From positions 1 through 12,050 of the forward strand of contig JAFOLN010000137.1 in NCBI GenBank assembly GCA_017419325.1: a stretch of DNA of 12,050 bases. The letters run 5' to 3'. The notes under the pieces are model-generated. The model worked only from the letters and a program-made list of their open reading frames with translations. It searched no databases and had not been told where the DNA came from. Both the position numbers and the translations under genes were made by a program. Numbering within the stretch: the first letter of the stretch is position 1; each line of letters begins with the position of its first letter. This document shows positions 1-6,955 of this stretch, piece after piece. Source of the DNA: Clostridia bacterium. Lineage in GTDB: Bacteria > Bacillota > Clostridia > Oscillospirales > RGIG577.

Positions 1-330
1 GACGCCGCCCGAGAGCGCCTCGGAGAACCCGCGGTCAAGGGGGTTTATCGCGTCAATCGCCCGAAGCTGGGGCGTAGCGGGGTCGGTGTCCTCGTTTCCG
101 TCGTCGCCCTCGAAGCCCAAAGAGTCCTCCCACATGCCGAGATGGCAGTGGGAATCCACAAAGCCGGGGCAGGCGCAAAGCCCGCTCATATCGCGTGTGT
201 CGCCGTCCTTTGCCGTAAGCGCGTCCATCGGGCCCACGGCAGCGATCTTTTTGTCGGTTCTTATATGTATGAAGCCGTCTTTTACGGCTTCGCCTTCCAT
301 TGTGTATATTTTCAGATGGGTCAAAAGCAT
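1..330 (-). CDS. Amidohydrolase family protein, N-terminal 110 residues (runs off left edge)
   Basis: This is a partial gene whose 110 N-terminal residues are in the window; the frame stays open to base 1. It begins MLLTHLKIYTMEGEAVKDGF, the short beta-sandwich opening typical of metal-dependent amidohydrolases (imidazolonepropionase/dihydroorotase-like superfamily). It reaches PGFVDSHCHLG, where His61-x-His63 is the HxH pair that binds the active-site metal. An acidic stretch follows (residues about 72-83). The family hydrolyses C-N bonds in cyclic or linear amides, but the substrate-defining part is outside the window. The start at 330 is supported by AGAGG six bases upstream, overlapping the end of trxB; an internal Met at residue 11 is less likely because it would remove the first beta strand. 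Only 10 bases separate it from trxB and no terminator lies between, so the two are probably cotranscribed. The family is fairly sure, the substrate unknown. Confidence 0.8.
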   Translation of the reverse strand, partial: MLLTHLKIYTMEGEAVKDGFIHIRTDKKIAAVGPMDALTAKDGDTRDMSGLCACPGFVDSHCHLGMWEDSLGFEGDDGNEDTDPATPQLRAIDAINPLDRGFSEALSGGV

Positions 331-340
331 GGGGTACCTC

Positions 341-1258
341 TTATTTGGACAATTCTTCGTTTATATATCTTCCCGCCATATGCGCGGCTATCGCGCCGTC
401 GGCGGCCGCCGTTACTACCTGTCTTAATTCCTTTTTCCGTATGTCGCCGGCCGCGAAAATGCCGGGGATGTTCGTTTTAAGCGTTTCGTCCGTAAGGATA
501 TAGCCGGCCTCGTCAAGCGTTACAAGCCCCTTTACGACGCCCGTTTCGGGCACCGTGCCAACGGCGATGAACACGCCGTCCATGGGAAGCTCCGTCTTCT
601 CCTTCGTCTTTACGTTCTGCGCCGTGACTGCGCTTACGTTGAACTTGCCCGATATATCGGTGAGCACCGTGTCGTACATTACGTCTATCTTATCGTTTGC
701 CAAAACGAGCTTCGACAGATGGCGCGCGCCCCTGAACTCGTCGCGGCGGTGCATGAGCGTCACCTTGTTTGCAAAGCCCGAAAGATAGAGCGCGTCCTCA
801 AGCGCCGTATTGCCGCCGCCCACTACGGTCACGTTCTTGTCCTTAAAGAAGTTGCCGTCGCACGTCGCGCAGTAGGACACTCCGCTGCCCGTAAATCTGT
901 CCTCGCCGTTTACGCCAAGCTTGCGTCTGTATGCGCCCATCGCAAGGACTATGACCTTCGAGGAAAGCTTGTCCTCGCCCATATATACTTCCTTAACCTC
1001 GCCAAGGTCGCGTATCTCCGTCACGTCGGCCTCGGTAAATTCACAGCCGAGCGACTCCGCGCTTTCACGCATCGCCTCCGCAAGGTCGAAGCCGCTTATC
1101 TGTTTAATGCCCGGGTAATTCTCAATTGAATACGTCGTGGTCATCTGTCCGCCGATAAAGCCGCGCTCTATAACTATGCAGGAAAGACCTGCGCGGCGCG
1201 CGTATATGGCGCACGAGAGACCCGCGGGGCCGCCGCCTATTATTATTATATCGTACAT
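341..1258 (-). CDS. trxB: Thioredoxin-disulfide reductase
   Basis: This is a cytoplasmic FAD enzyme that passes electrons from NADPH to oxidised thioredoxin. The 305-residue length is normal for the low-molecular-weight bacterial type. Visible motifs in order are: FAD Rossmann GGGPAG (residues 8-13), the redox-active CATC pair (Cys130 and Cys133), the NADPH-domain GGGNTA (147-152), HRRDEFR (170-176) whose arginines normally contact the NADPH 2'-phosphate, and the C-terminal FAD motif FAAGDIR (268-274) followed by RQVVTAAADGAIAA. The HRR signature argues for NADPH-dependent thioredoxin reductase rather than a ferredoxin-dependent relative. The start is placed by GGAGGAG a few bases upstream. 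It lies downstream of the S1-gene terminator and directly upstream of the amidohydrolase gene (10-base gap). No thioredoxin gene is visible nearby. I found no convincing -35/-10 pair in the short gap upstream. Confidence 0.96.
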   Translation of the reverse strand: MYDIIIIGGGPAGLSCAIYARRAGLSCIVIERGFIGGQMTTTYSIENYPGIKQISGFDLAEAMRESAESLGCEFTEADVTEIRDLGEVKEVYMGEDKLSSKVIVLAMGAYRRKLGVNGEDRFTGSGVSYCATCDGNFFKDKNVTVVGGGNTALEDALYLSGFANKVTLMHRRDEFRGARHLSKLVLANDKIDVMYDTVLTDISGKFNVSAVTAQNVKTKEKTELPMDGVFIAVGTVPETGVVKGLVTLDEAGYILTDETLKTNIPGIFAAGDIRKKELRQVVTAAADGAIAAHMAGRYINEELSK

Positions 1259-1298
1259 TTTTTCTCCTCCGTATGATTATTATCTGTTAAACGCCCGT

Positions 1299-1340
1299 AA
1301 AAAATGCAAAACGGGAACGCAAGCAATGCCCGCGTCCCCG
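1299..1340 (-). terminator. Rho-independent terminator after the S1-domain gene
   Basis: Read on the minus strand, CGGGGACGC pairs with GCGTTCCCG (nine pairs including one G-U) around an 11-base loop, followed by TTTTGCATTTTTT. The arms are at 1332-1340 and 1312-1320. It begins just after the stop of the S1-domain gene and separates that operon from trxB. Confidence 0.75.
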
Positions 1341-1346
1341 CATATT

Positions 1347-1850
1347 TCAATATCTGCCCGATGAACCGCGTCTTGACATAGCGCCGCGCTTTGATTCCAT
1401 GTACTTTTTAAGGTCATGCATCTTTTCATCGCTGTCCTGCTTGAACCGGCTCATCTTTTCCTCAAAGGTAAGGCTCTCCTGATCCTTTCTGAGCGGTTCA
1501 AAGTCTATTTGAATCGGAGTGGTGTTAGCAGGGCTCGGCCTATGCTTCGTCTTGTTTCGGGGCTGGCTTTTTTCGCCCTGCGCGTTTCTCTGCGCCGCGG
1601 GCTTGCCGTCCTCCGACTGAGGCACCTGCTTCATAGACAAGCTTATCTTCCCGTCTTCGCCTATGTTTATTATCTTCACCTTAACGATTTGGTTGTCGCT
1701 CACATGGTCACGAATATCCTTGACAAAGGTATGCGTTATCTCCGATATATGTACCATACCGGCCTTACCTCCGCCCAGGGCAACAAATGCGCCGAACTTT
1801 GTAATGCCCGTGACACGGCCCTCCAAAACAGAGCCCACCTCCAGATTCAT
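1347..1850 (-). CDS. S1-domain RNA-binding protein (YabR-like)
   Basis: This 167-residue protein has one S1 RNA-binding domain at the N-terminus (about residues 1-75: VGSVLEGRVTGITKFGAFVAL, then GMVHISEI and the closing KVKIINIGEDGKISLSMK). A polar, proline- and lysine-rich linker follows. A conserved-looking helical tail, FEEKMSRFKQDSDEKMHDLKKYMESKRG, is typical of YabR-type proteins encoded after divIC. S1 domains bind single-stranded RNA; YabR-type proteins are thought to associate with RNA or ribosomes, but their exact role is not settled. I chose the ATG at 1850, about 11 bases after AAGGGGG, over a TTG at 1859 that sits only two bases from that ribosome binding site. It is the last gene of the yabP-yabQ-divIC block and is followed by a terminator. 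Confidence 0.88.
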   Translation of the reverse strand: MNLEVGSVLEGRVTGITKFGAFVALGGGKAGMVHISEITHTFVKDIRDHVSDNQIVKVKIINIGEDGKISLSMKQVPQSEDGKPAAQRNAQGEKSQPRNKTKHRPSPANTTPIQIDFEPLRKDQESLTFEEKMSRFKQDSDEKMHDLKKYMESKRGAMSRRGSSGRY

Positions 1851-1897
1851 AAAGAACAAATCCCCCTTATTTGATAAATGTAAGCCTTTATTTAAAG

Positions 1898-2194
1898 TTA
1901 ATTGCTGTCAACATTTACAAATACTCGCTCGTTCGGATAAGCAAGTCCAAGTTTTTCACGTGCCACGCGCTCAACATATTCAGCGTCGATAGGCTGTTCA
2001 AGCGTGCGTTCAAGCTGTTCGTTTACTATCCTCTGCTCCTCCACCTGTGTACGCAGCGTCTCCAGGTCCCTTGTCTTTTTCTCAATCATGGAGCTGAGCG
2101 TAGCCATTTCGTAAATAATATAAACGAAAAAGGCAATCAGTATAATTATAAGAAGTACGCGTCTGCGGCCGTTCGTTCTGTTGGCACCTTCCAT
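1898..2194 (-). CDS. divIC: Septum formation initiator, DivIC/FtsB family
   Basis: This is a 98-residue bitopic membrane protein of the division machinery. A short basic cytoplasmic N-terminus (NGRRR) precedes a single membrane segment (about residues 12-30, rich in I, L, F, V). A coiled coil follows (about 32-66, with heptad-like leucines and ETLRTQVEEQ), then the conserved end YVERVAREKLGLAYPNERVF. DivIC/FtsB proteins pair with FtsL and DivIB/FtsQ to activate septal wall synthesis. The start at 2194 is chosen because CGGAGGA lies seven bases upstream; the frame is open for eight more codons, which would overlap that site. The order yabP, yabQ, divIC, S1 gene matches the Bacillus subtilis arrangement, which supports the divIC assignment. 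Confidence 0.92.
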   Translation of the reverse strand: MEGANRTNGRRRVLLIIILIAFFVYIIYEMATLSSMIEKKTRDLETLRTQVEEQRIVNEQLERTLEQPIDAEYVERVAREKLGLAYPNERVFVNVDSN

Positions 2195-2254
2195 GATATT
2201 TCCTCCGAAGCGGTACATTGAACATGATTTTCAAATAGTCCGAAGCATACGCAT

Positions 2255-2746
2255 TCATTTTTTGCGTACACCTAAAAATATTTTAGCAGACTTTATTCTA
2301 AATTTAAAGAGGTTTTTGAACTTTCGCAAAAAATTTCCTGTTTTTTTCGCACTTTTTTTCGATTTTTTTGCCGCAAAACGAATGATTTTTATAAACGGGC
2401 GCAGAATGAACAGAATTATCTTCTCCAGAACCGCGAAAATTGCCGAGAGCAAGGCCGAAACGGGGCAGCTCAGGCACGCAAAGTACAAAAATGCGCCCAT
2501 TGCTGCCCCGACCATAAGAAACGCTCTCAGCTCTCCCGAGTTTACATTATAAACGAACACGAACAGCGACGCGAACGCGGCCAGCCAGAATATAATGTCC
2601 TCCGCCATTACGACAAGGTCAAGATGGCGGATGCGGCGTCTTATTACACGAAAGACGTCATATAAAAAGGCGGCCGCCGCGCCGAATACTATCGAATATA
2701 AAAATACTACCGTCTGATGAGCGACCGATATACCCATGGCGGTCAT
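2255..2746 (-). CDS. yabQ: Spore cortex biosynthesis protein YabQ
   Basis: This 163-residue polytopic membrane protein has hydrophobic stretches at about residues 10-30, 48-67, 72-92 and 98-117. The pattern QTVVFLYSIVFGAAAAFLYD followed by RRRIRH, and a VMAEDIIFWL segment, are typical of YabQ. In B. subtilis YabQ is a mother-cell protein of the outer forespore membrane needed for spore cortex formation. The C-terminus (about 120-163) is unusually rich in lysine and phenylalanine; this explains the A/T-homopolymer look of 2320-2372. Its ATG overlaps the yabP stop codon (ATGA), so the two are translationally coupled. Its presence implies a spore-forming organism or recent ancestor. Confidence 0.92.
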   Translation of the reverse strand: MTAMGISVAHQTVVFLYSIVFGAAAAFLYDVFRVIRRRIRHLDLVVMAEDIIFWLAAFASLFVFVYNVNSGELRAFLMVGAAMGAFLYFACLSCPVSALLSAIFAVLEKIILFILRPFIKIIRFAAKKSKKSAKKTGNFLRKFKNLFKFRIKSAKIFLGVRKK

Positions 2747-3036
2747 TTAAAGAGCCTTGAAATGAAGCCGCCGCCCTCGCGCTGCGCGGGCGCGTCGGAG
2801 TATTCAAAGCTGTCTATGTCGCCCTCTATCATGACCTCGCCCGTGTCAACGCTCAGTTTGTTTATCCTGAGTCCCATGCCCCGCACAGTCAGCGCGCCCA
2901 TGGCCGTTATGAGCGTAACCGTCGATTCGTCGAAGTTGTCAACGTCCTCCACTCCCGAAACGCTGAGCCGAGTGCGGTTCTCCATTATTATGTTGTGCGC
3001 CGTTTCCGTTCTTTTTAAACTTTTTCTTTCTTCCAT
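2743..3036 (-). CDS. yabP: Sporulation protein YabP
   Basis: This 97-residue soluble protein belongs to the YabP/YqfC sporulation family. The core fits the family's short beta-rich fold: HNIIMENRTRLSVSGVEDV, then FDESTVTLITAMGALTVRGMGL, then INKLSVDTGEVMIEGDIDSF. A charged N-terminus and a GGGFISRLFK end flank it. In B. subtilis YabP is made in the mother cell under SigE with YabQ and is required for sporulation; its biochemical activity is not established. The ribosome binding site is G-rich (GGCGGGGGA) rather than a perfect AGGAGG. A complementary CCCGCC lies just upstream and could pair with it, but this is weak. It overlaps yabQ by four bases. The upstream neighbour is cca, not hslR/yabO as in Bacillus. 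Confidence 0.93.
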   Translation of the reverse strand: MEERKSLKRTETAHNIIMENRTRLSVSGVEDVDNFDESTVTLITAMGALTVRGMGLRINKLSVDTGEVMIEGDIDSFEYSDAPAQREGGGFISRLFK

Positions 3037-3090
3037 GCGTGTCCCCCGCCTTTCTTTGATTTGTAAAAATATATGACGGGGCGGGACGAG

Positions 3091-4338
3091 TTATGTTTGT
3101 CCCATAAGTTTTTTTGCGTATTCCAAAAGGGCGCCGCGTGAGTTTTCGGTCTCCCCTTCGATGACTGCAAAAAGCAGGCGGCTAAGCGTCTCCCCCATGC
3201 GCGGAGACGGCTCAAAGCCCAATGATATAAGGTCGCGGCCGTCTATCGCAAGGCCGCCTACCGTAATGCACTCGCCCGAGTTTATTACGGCCTCAGCTTT
3301 TTGGGAGGCGGCTTCGTATAACAACGCGCCGTCCTCGTCGCGTGAAGCCTTCGCCATGCTTTGCTTTATAAGAAGCGCGGCTTTTACGGCGTCCGCGCCC
3401 ATGAGAGCCATGGCCTTTTTTATGCCCGTCTCGGACGTATCGCAAAGCATGGACGCGGCTTTAATAATCGCTGAGACCTTATTTCGCGCGGCGCGGTCGC
3501 TTTTAAGGGAGCAAAGAAAGCTGTCAGCGAGCGCATCCGCATCGGGGAAGCCTTTGGCAATATAGAGCGCGGCGGTGCGGATGTGAAAATCGGCGGGAAG
3601 GCGCGACACCGTATCACAGGCAAACGCAAGGCTGTATTCGCCTGCCGCCGTTATATCGGGCATGAAAACGGCGATGACATCCGCGTATTCACATATGACT
3701 CGGTGCGCGTCGCGGCCGCTCATCAGCTTTTTAAACTCCTCGTAAATGCGCTCTCTTGCCACATGGCGTAAAAGCCCACGGCAGAGAAATACAGCCTCGT
3801 GTGTGTTTTTCTCAAGCGAGAATCCCAGCACAGAAGAAAAGCGCAGGGCGCGCATTATGCGGAGGGCGTCCTCGCCGAAGCGAGTATCGGCATCTCCCAC
3901 GGCGCGAAGCAGGCGGTCGTTTATGTCGCTAAGTCCGCCGAAGGGGTCAATTAGCGTGCCGTCCTCGTCGAAGGCCATCGCGTTCACGGTGAAGTCGCGG
4001 CGTGAAAGATCGTCATTTAAGTCGGAGGTAAACTCAACGCTGTCGGGGCGGCGCATATCCGAGTAGCCTCCCTCAACGCGAAACGCCGTTATCTCCATCA
4101 TCTCACCATCCACTTTAACCCGGACGGTGCCGTATTTTTTACCCTCGTCGCCGCAAACGGCGTCGCCGAAGACGCGGACTATATCGTCGGGGCGCGCCGC
4201 CGTCGTTATGTCCCAGTCGTGGACGGGGCGCGAAAGCAGAGTGTCGCGCACACAGCCTCCAACGGGATACGCAGAAAAGCCATGGCTATTAAGAAGGCCC
4301 ACGGCGCGGCGCACATAATCGGGTATATAATAACGCAT
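3091..4338 (-). CDS. cca: CCA tRNA nucleotidyltransferase (class II)
   Basis: This enzyme adds or repairs the 3' CCA end of tRNAs using CTP and ATP. The 415 residues fit the bacterial class II nucleotidyltransferase/poly(A) polymerase superfamily. The catalytic head shows GGCVRD (27-32) and the metal-binding aspartates of HDWDI (Asp41, Asp43). RRDFTVNAMAFD (113-124), EDALRIMRALRF (156-167) and the ERIYEEFKKL helix (196-205) follow; these are the nucleotide-selection and neck motifs. The C-terminal half is helical, as expected for the tRNA-binding body and tail. I see no HD phosphohydrolase motif. The ATG at 4338 sits six bases after GGAGAG; an in-frame ATG at 4344 touches that site, and the frame is open 17 codons upstream into the preceding terminator, so longer forms are unlikely. 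Poly(A) polymerase activity cannot be excluded by eye, but a single such gene in this group is normally cca. Confidence 0.93.
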   Translation of the reverse strand: MRYYIPDYVRRAVGLLNSHGFSAYPVGGCVRDTLLSRPVHDWDITTAARPDDIVRVFGDAVCGDEGKKYGTVRVKVDGEMMEITAFRVEGGYSDMRRPDSVEFTSDLNDDLSRRDFTVNAMAFDEDGTLIDPFGGLSDINDRLLRAVGDADTRFGEDALRIMRALRFSSVLGFSLEKNTHEAVFLCRGLLRHVARERIYEEFKKLMSGRDAHRVICEYADVIAVFMPDITAAGEYSLAFACDTVSRLPADFHIRTAALYIAKGFPDADALADSFLCSLKSDRAARNKVSAIIKAASMLCDTSETGIKKAMALMGADAVKAALLIKQSMAKASRDEDGALLYEAASQKAEAVINSGECITVGGLAIDGRDLISLGFEPSPRMGETLSRLLFAVIEGETENSRGALLEYAKKLMGQT

Positions 4339-4355
4339 AAGCATCTCTCCGTTTA

Positions 4356-4385
4356 TAAAAAGCCGCCCGGCATTGCGCCGGACGG
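4356..4385 (-). terminator. Rho-independent terminator after dehydrogenase A, abutting the cca ribosome binding site
   Basis: On the minus strand CCGTCCGGC pairs with GCCGGGCGG (nine pairs, one U-G) around a GCAAT loop, followed by CTTTTTA. The arms are at 4377-4385 and 4363-4371. It is 18 bases past the stop of dehydrogenase A, and its U-tract is only about eight bases from the cca Shine-Dalgarno. Confidence 0.85.
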
Positions 4386-4389
4386 ACAA

Positions 4390-4417
4390 AATGTATAGTC
4401 TTCTTAGAATTTATCAA
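4390..4417 (-). promoter_or_regulatory. Possible cca promoter overlapping the end of dehydrogenase A
   Basis: TTGATA (4412-4417), 16 bases, then TACATT (4390-4395). The -35 is five of six to consensus, the -10 only four of six. The predicted start (about 4383) would fall within the 5' arm of the terminator, so a transcript from here would lack part of the hairpin. This is a weak call made mainly because cca has no other obvious entry. Confidence 0.3.
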
Positions 4418-5429
4418 CGACTACCTTCTCGTGTTCATGCTCATCGCGCGTAAGCTCCTCGAATACGCGCTGAAGGTCCTTAAGGCCAACCGAATCGGAA
4501 TAATAGCGCTTAAGGTTAAGCTTCTTCGGGTTCGCGGTTACAAGCTCAACTACCTTATCGAAATCGGCGGGCGTGTGAGCATTGAAGGTGCGGATGCGGA
4601 TGAGCTTCTGCCCCAGCATAAAGAAGTTTATGGGGGCGCTCTTTTTATACATGGACAGAGTCGCTATCGTTGAGTTGCGTCTTAAGGTAAGGATGCCGGT
4701 GTTCATGAACCTTGCGTTGCCGGAACACTCGAACATGGCGTGAAGGCCGCGTGTGTCGGAAAGGATTAAATCGATTATCTCTCTGTCTTCCGGGTCAAAT
4801 ATTCTGTTTACCTCGCCGTAATCCATGATATTAAGTGCGCGCGTTCTGTTCTTTTCGAATACGCCTATATACTTTGCGCCGAAGAACTTGCACCACATGG
4901 CAACGAGCGCGCCCATGACGCCGCCGCCGCTTATGAGAACATTCCAGCCGGGCTGAACGCCGATCTCCTTCACCATATGATAGGCGGTCGCCGCCGGGGA
5001 CAGCATTAGCGCTTCGAAGTCGCTGAACTTATCGGGCACCTTCTTTACAAATTCCGGTCTTGCCTCAAAATACTCGGAAAAAGTGCCGTGAGCCGTTTTA
5101 CTCTTGCCCGGGGTGTTCCTGTTTTTATAGCAGAGATTTTCCTGTCCGCTTTTGCAGAAATCACATTCAAGACAAGCGGCAAGAGGAAGCACCGTGACCC
5201 TGTCGCCGGCCTTCAGGTCGCTTCTGCTTCCCGGGTCTTCTACGACGCCGACGATCTCATGACCGGGTACAGTCTCCTCGGTAATATCCCCAAGTTCCCA
5301 GAGGGTGGTATCATATCCGGTAACACCGGCAAGCTTTGTTTTTATTATTACTTTATTGCCGTCCGGCGCAGGATCATGCACCTGGGTTACTATCATTTTT
5401 TCCTTGCCGGCAATCATTGCTGCTCGCAT
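4404..5429 (-). CDS. MDR-family dehydrogenase paralog A with altered catalytic-zinc site
   Basis: This 341-residue medium-chain dehydrogenase/reductase is the most divergent of the five in the array. It has a GroES-like N-terminal domain, the four structural-zinc cysteines (Cys86, Cys89, Cys92, Cys100), the dinucleotide motif SGGGVMG (167-173) and an acidic Glu192 after the second strand, which suggests NAD rather than NADP. The catalytic zinc site is changed. Where the paralogs have GICGSDxHxW, this one reads GVTGYDTTLW, so Cys37 becomes Thr and the conserved His becomes Thr. The later zinc-ligand Glu of the EP motif is Ser144 (SPAAT). The PGHE histidine (His57) remains. It may be an enzyme with another chemistry or a non-catalytic partner. 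The start follows GGAGG with seven-base spacing; the frame is open about 100 codons further upstream, but that extension overlaps the MFS gene. It is followed by a terminator. Confidence 0.9.
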   Translation of the reverse strand: MRAAMIAGKEKMIVTQVHDPAPDGNKVIIKTKLAGVTGYDTTLWELGDITEETVPGHEIVGVVEDPGSRSDLKAGDRVTVLPLAACLECDFCKSGQENLCYKNRNTPGKSKTAHGTFSEYFEARPEFVKKVPDKFSDFEALMLSPAATAYHMVKEIGVQPGWNVLISGGGVMGALVAMWCKFFGAKYIGVFEKNRTRALNIMDYGEVNRIFDPEDREIIDLILSDTRGLHAMFECSGNARFMNTGILTLRRNSTIATLSMYKKSAPINFFMLGQKLIRIRTFNAHTPADFDKVVELVTANPKKLNLKRYYSDSVGLKDLQRVFEELTRDEHEHEKVVVDKF

Positions 5430-5446
5430 AAGAAAACCTCCAACAT

Positions 5447-5480
5447 AAAAAATAAAGACGGCACTTAAAGTACCGTCTTT
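5447..5480 (-). terminator. Rho-independent terminator after the MFS gene
   Basis: On the minus strand the stem runs AAAGACGGTACT / AGTGCCGTCTTT, twelve pairs with one U-G, around a TTA loop, followed by ATTTTTT. The arms are at 5469-5480 and 5454-5465. The U-tract lies within about ten bases of the Shine-Dalgarno of dehydrogenase A. Confidence 0.88.
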
Positions 5481-5509
5481 ATAATATCTTATTTGATTAA
5501 CAAAATCAA
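5481..5509 (-). promoter_or_regulatory. Candidate promoter of dehydrogenase A
   Basis: TTGATT (5504-5509), 17 bases, then TATTAT (5481-5486); four and five of six to the sigma-A consensus with ideal spacing. TTGATT-TTGTT-AATCAA also forms a perfect 6-base inverted repeat that includes the -35, so a repressor could bind here. The predicted start (about 5474) lies within the 5' arm of the MFS terminator. Confidence 0.5.
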
Positions 5510-5517
5510 GCCAAAGA

Positions 5518-6816
5518 TTAGATGGCTTCGCCAACTTCTCTCCAGTACTTAGCTCTTGCCTTCTTACCAGCTGCGAAGGTGATGCAAACGAAGATAAGAG
5601 CGATGATGTTGCAGGATGCGTTGAAGATGTAGGAACCCATGTAGGAACCAACAGCCTCGAGCATGAATGCGTTAAGAGAGTAAGTAAGGCCGGTACCTGC
5701 GGACATGCCCATGAATACGATAGGATAGAGCATACCATAGTCTCTCATACCGAATATCTCACGGCAGATAACAGGACCCTGCATGGTGGTCAGCGATACG
5801 GTCGTACCGTAGATAACTGCGCAGAGAGCCATTACGCCTAAGGACGGATGAGTGTGCTGGATCATCATGATGATCATCGAAATCGTACCGATTATGGAGA
5901 ATACAACGAAGGTATTTCTCGGACCGAGCTTACTGTCGTTCATTGCACCGCCGATAATCTTGAATGCTGCGGATGCAAGCATTGCTGCGGTTGCAAGGAA
6001 CGATGCGGAAACGAGGTCGAAACCGTAGGTAACACCTGCGTTTACCCAGTGCTGGTTGAAGCCGGTGCAGAAGCCGTTGAACATGATGGTGATAAGAGCG
6101 AGCCAGAGAGCTGCGGACTTATACGCATATTTCTTCGGGATACCGGGGAACTCTTTGATTTCAACCTGGTCCTTAATGTCCTTCATTTCTTCGGACTCTT
6201 CGATACCGTAAGGCTTTAAGCCCATCTCTGCCGGCTTATTTCTTAAAAAGATAAGCGCAAGCACAGGATAGATAAGAGCGATTACGAATGCTACTCTGTA
6301 GCCGTATCTCCAGTCGTGTGCAACGATGATGGATGCGAACAGCGGGTTGTAAAGAGCGCCGCCTATACCGGTCATCATGTAAGCAATACCCGTAACGAGT
6401 GCTCTGTGCTTGATGAACCAGTTGTTGATAAGGATCGGTACAACGTTTAACGCTGCGAATGCGCCCATAGCGCCGCAGAGAGCAGCGGTTAAATAGAAGT
6501 GCCAGATCTGAGTGCCGCTTGCATAGAGAAGCATGCAGGCTGCGATGATGAAGCCGGATACCGTAGAAACTGCTCTCGGGCCCCACTTAGCGAATGCCTT
6601 ACCGCCAAGGAAGTAGAAAGCAACGGTGATCCACGATGCAATCGTCATTATAAGCGAAACCTGAGACGTCTGGAAGCCAAGGTCAACAGCTATCGGGCCC
6701 ATAAACAGACCGTACGTATTACTGATAAGACCAACGCCGCAGAGACCTGCGAAGCAGCATACAATGAAGATTACCCAACAATACCTGTTCTTTTTTACCG
6801 GTTGTTGTTCTGCCAT
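5518..6816 (-). CDS. MFS transporter, oxalate/formate antiporter (OFA)-like
   Basis: This is a 432-residue inner-membrane carrier of the major facilitator superfamily. About twelve hydrophobic segments are visible, split by a charged central loop (about 192-232, IEESEEMKDIKDQVEIKEFP). The loop 2-3 motif is GGKAFAKWGPR (71-81). The segment HRALVTGIAYMMTGIGGALY (137-156) followed by DWRYGYRVAF resembles the RGLAxGI...GWR pattern of OFA and monocarboxylate-type carriers, so a small carboxylate or hydroxy acid is a plausible substrate. This is inference. The start at 6816 is set by AGGAGG ten bases upstream; the frame is open 33 codons further up, but that part is not membrane-like and includes the leader hairpin. 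The gene has its own promoter, a structured leader of about 125 bases, and a terminator, so it is an independent unit inside the dehydrogenase array. Confidence 0.9.
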   Translation of the reverse strand: MAEQQPVKKNRYCWVIFIVCCFAGLCGVGLISNTYGLFMGPIAVDLGFQTSQVSLIMTIASWITVAFYFLGGKAFAKWGPRAVSTVSGFIIAACMLLYASGTQIWHFYLTAALCGAMGAFAALNVVPILINNWFIKHRALVTGIAYMMTGIGGALYNPLFASIIVAHDWRYGYRVAFVIALIYPVLALIFLRNKPAEMGLKPYGIEESEEMKDIKDQVEIKEFPGIPKKYAYKSAALWLALITIMFNGFCTGFNQHWVNAGVTYGFDLVSASFLATAAMLASAAFKIIGGAMNDSKLGPRNTFVVFSIIGTISMIIMMIQHTHPSLGVMALCAVIYGTTVSLTTMQGPVICREIFGMRDYGMLYPIVFMGMSAGTGLTYSLNAFMLEAVGSYMGSYIFNASCNIIALIFVCITFAAGKKARAKYWREVGEAI

Positions 6817-6885
6817 AGTAAAAGAACCTCCTATAAAATTTAATATATAAACCTGTTCCCTATCCCCAAGCCAAAGAGCGGTCGA

Positions 6886-6933
6886 ATTTGTTCTGAGCGA
6901 GCGCTCATCTGGCAATTTTTATGGAGAACAAAT
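6886..6933 (-). promoter_or_regulatory. Structured 5' leader of the MFS gene
   Basis: A perfect 9-base inverted repeat, ATTTGTTCT and AGAACAAAT (6925-6933 and 6886-6894), encloses a smaller palindrome TGAGCGCTCGCTCA (6894-6907). The two share the base at 6894, so they are nested and slightly competing. It lies wholly in the predicted untranslated leader, between the promoter and the ribosome binding site. It does not resemble a riboswitch class I recognise; it could be a protein-binding site, an RNA-stability element or an mRNA switch. Confidence 0.5.
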
Positions 6934-6955
6934 GTTTATCAAAAATATGATAACA
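6933..6955 (-). promoter_or_regulatory. Operator-like inverted repeat over the MFS -10 and start site
   Basis: TGTTATCA and TGATAAACA (the second with one extra base) flank a short A/T spacer; the inner TTATCA/TGATAA match is perfect. The left arm contains the -10 hexamer and the right arm covers the predicted start, a classic position for a repressor. Confidence 0.45.

Noticed and set aside
86..1129. Long plus-strand frames opposite the amidohydrolase and trxB genes
   Set aside because: They mirror clearly coding minus-strand genes in G+C-rich codons, have no ribosome binding sites and no recognisable motifs.
2320..2372. Homopolymer A/T runs that look like a terminator or repeat
   Set aside because: They are the lysine- and phenylalanine-rich C-terminus of YabQ in frame; no stem precedes a U-tract.
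5430..5738. An N-terminal extension of about 100 residues on dehydrogenase A
   Set aside because: It would overlap the MFS gene, cross its terminator and add non-MDR sequence; the internal ATG at 5429 has an ideal GGAGG and matches the paralogs' N-termini.
6817..6915. A 33-codon extension of the MFS protein
   Set aside because: It is charged and not membrane-like, covers the ribosome binding site and leader hairpin, and the AGGAGG-preceded ATG at 6816 gives a normal carrier start.
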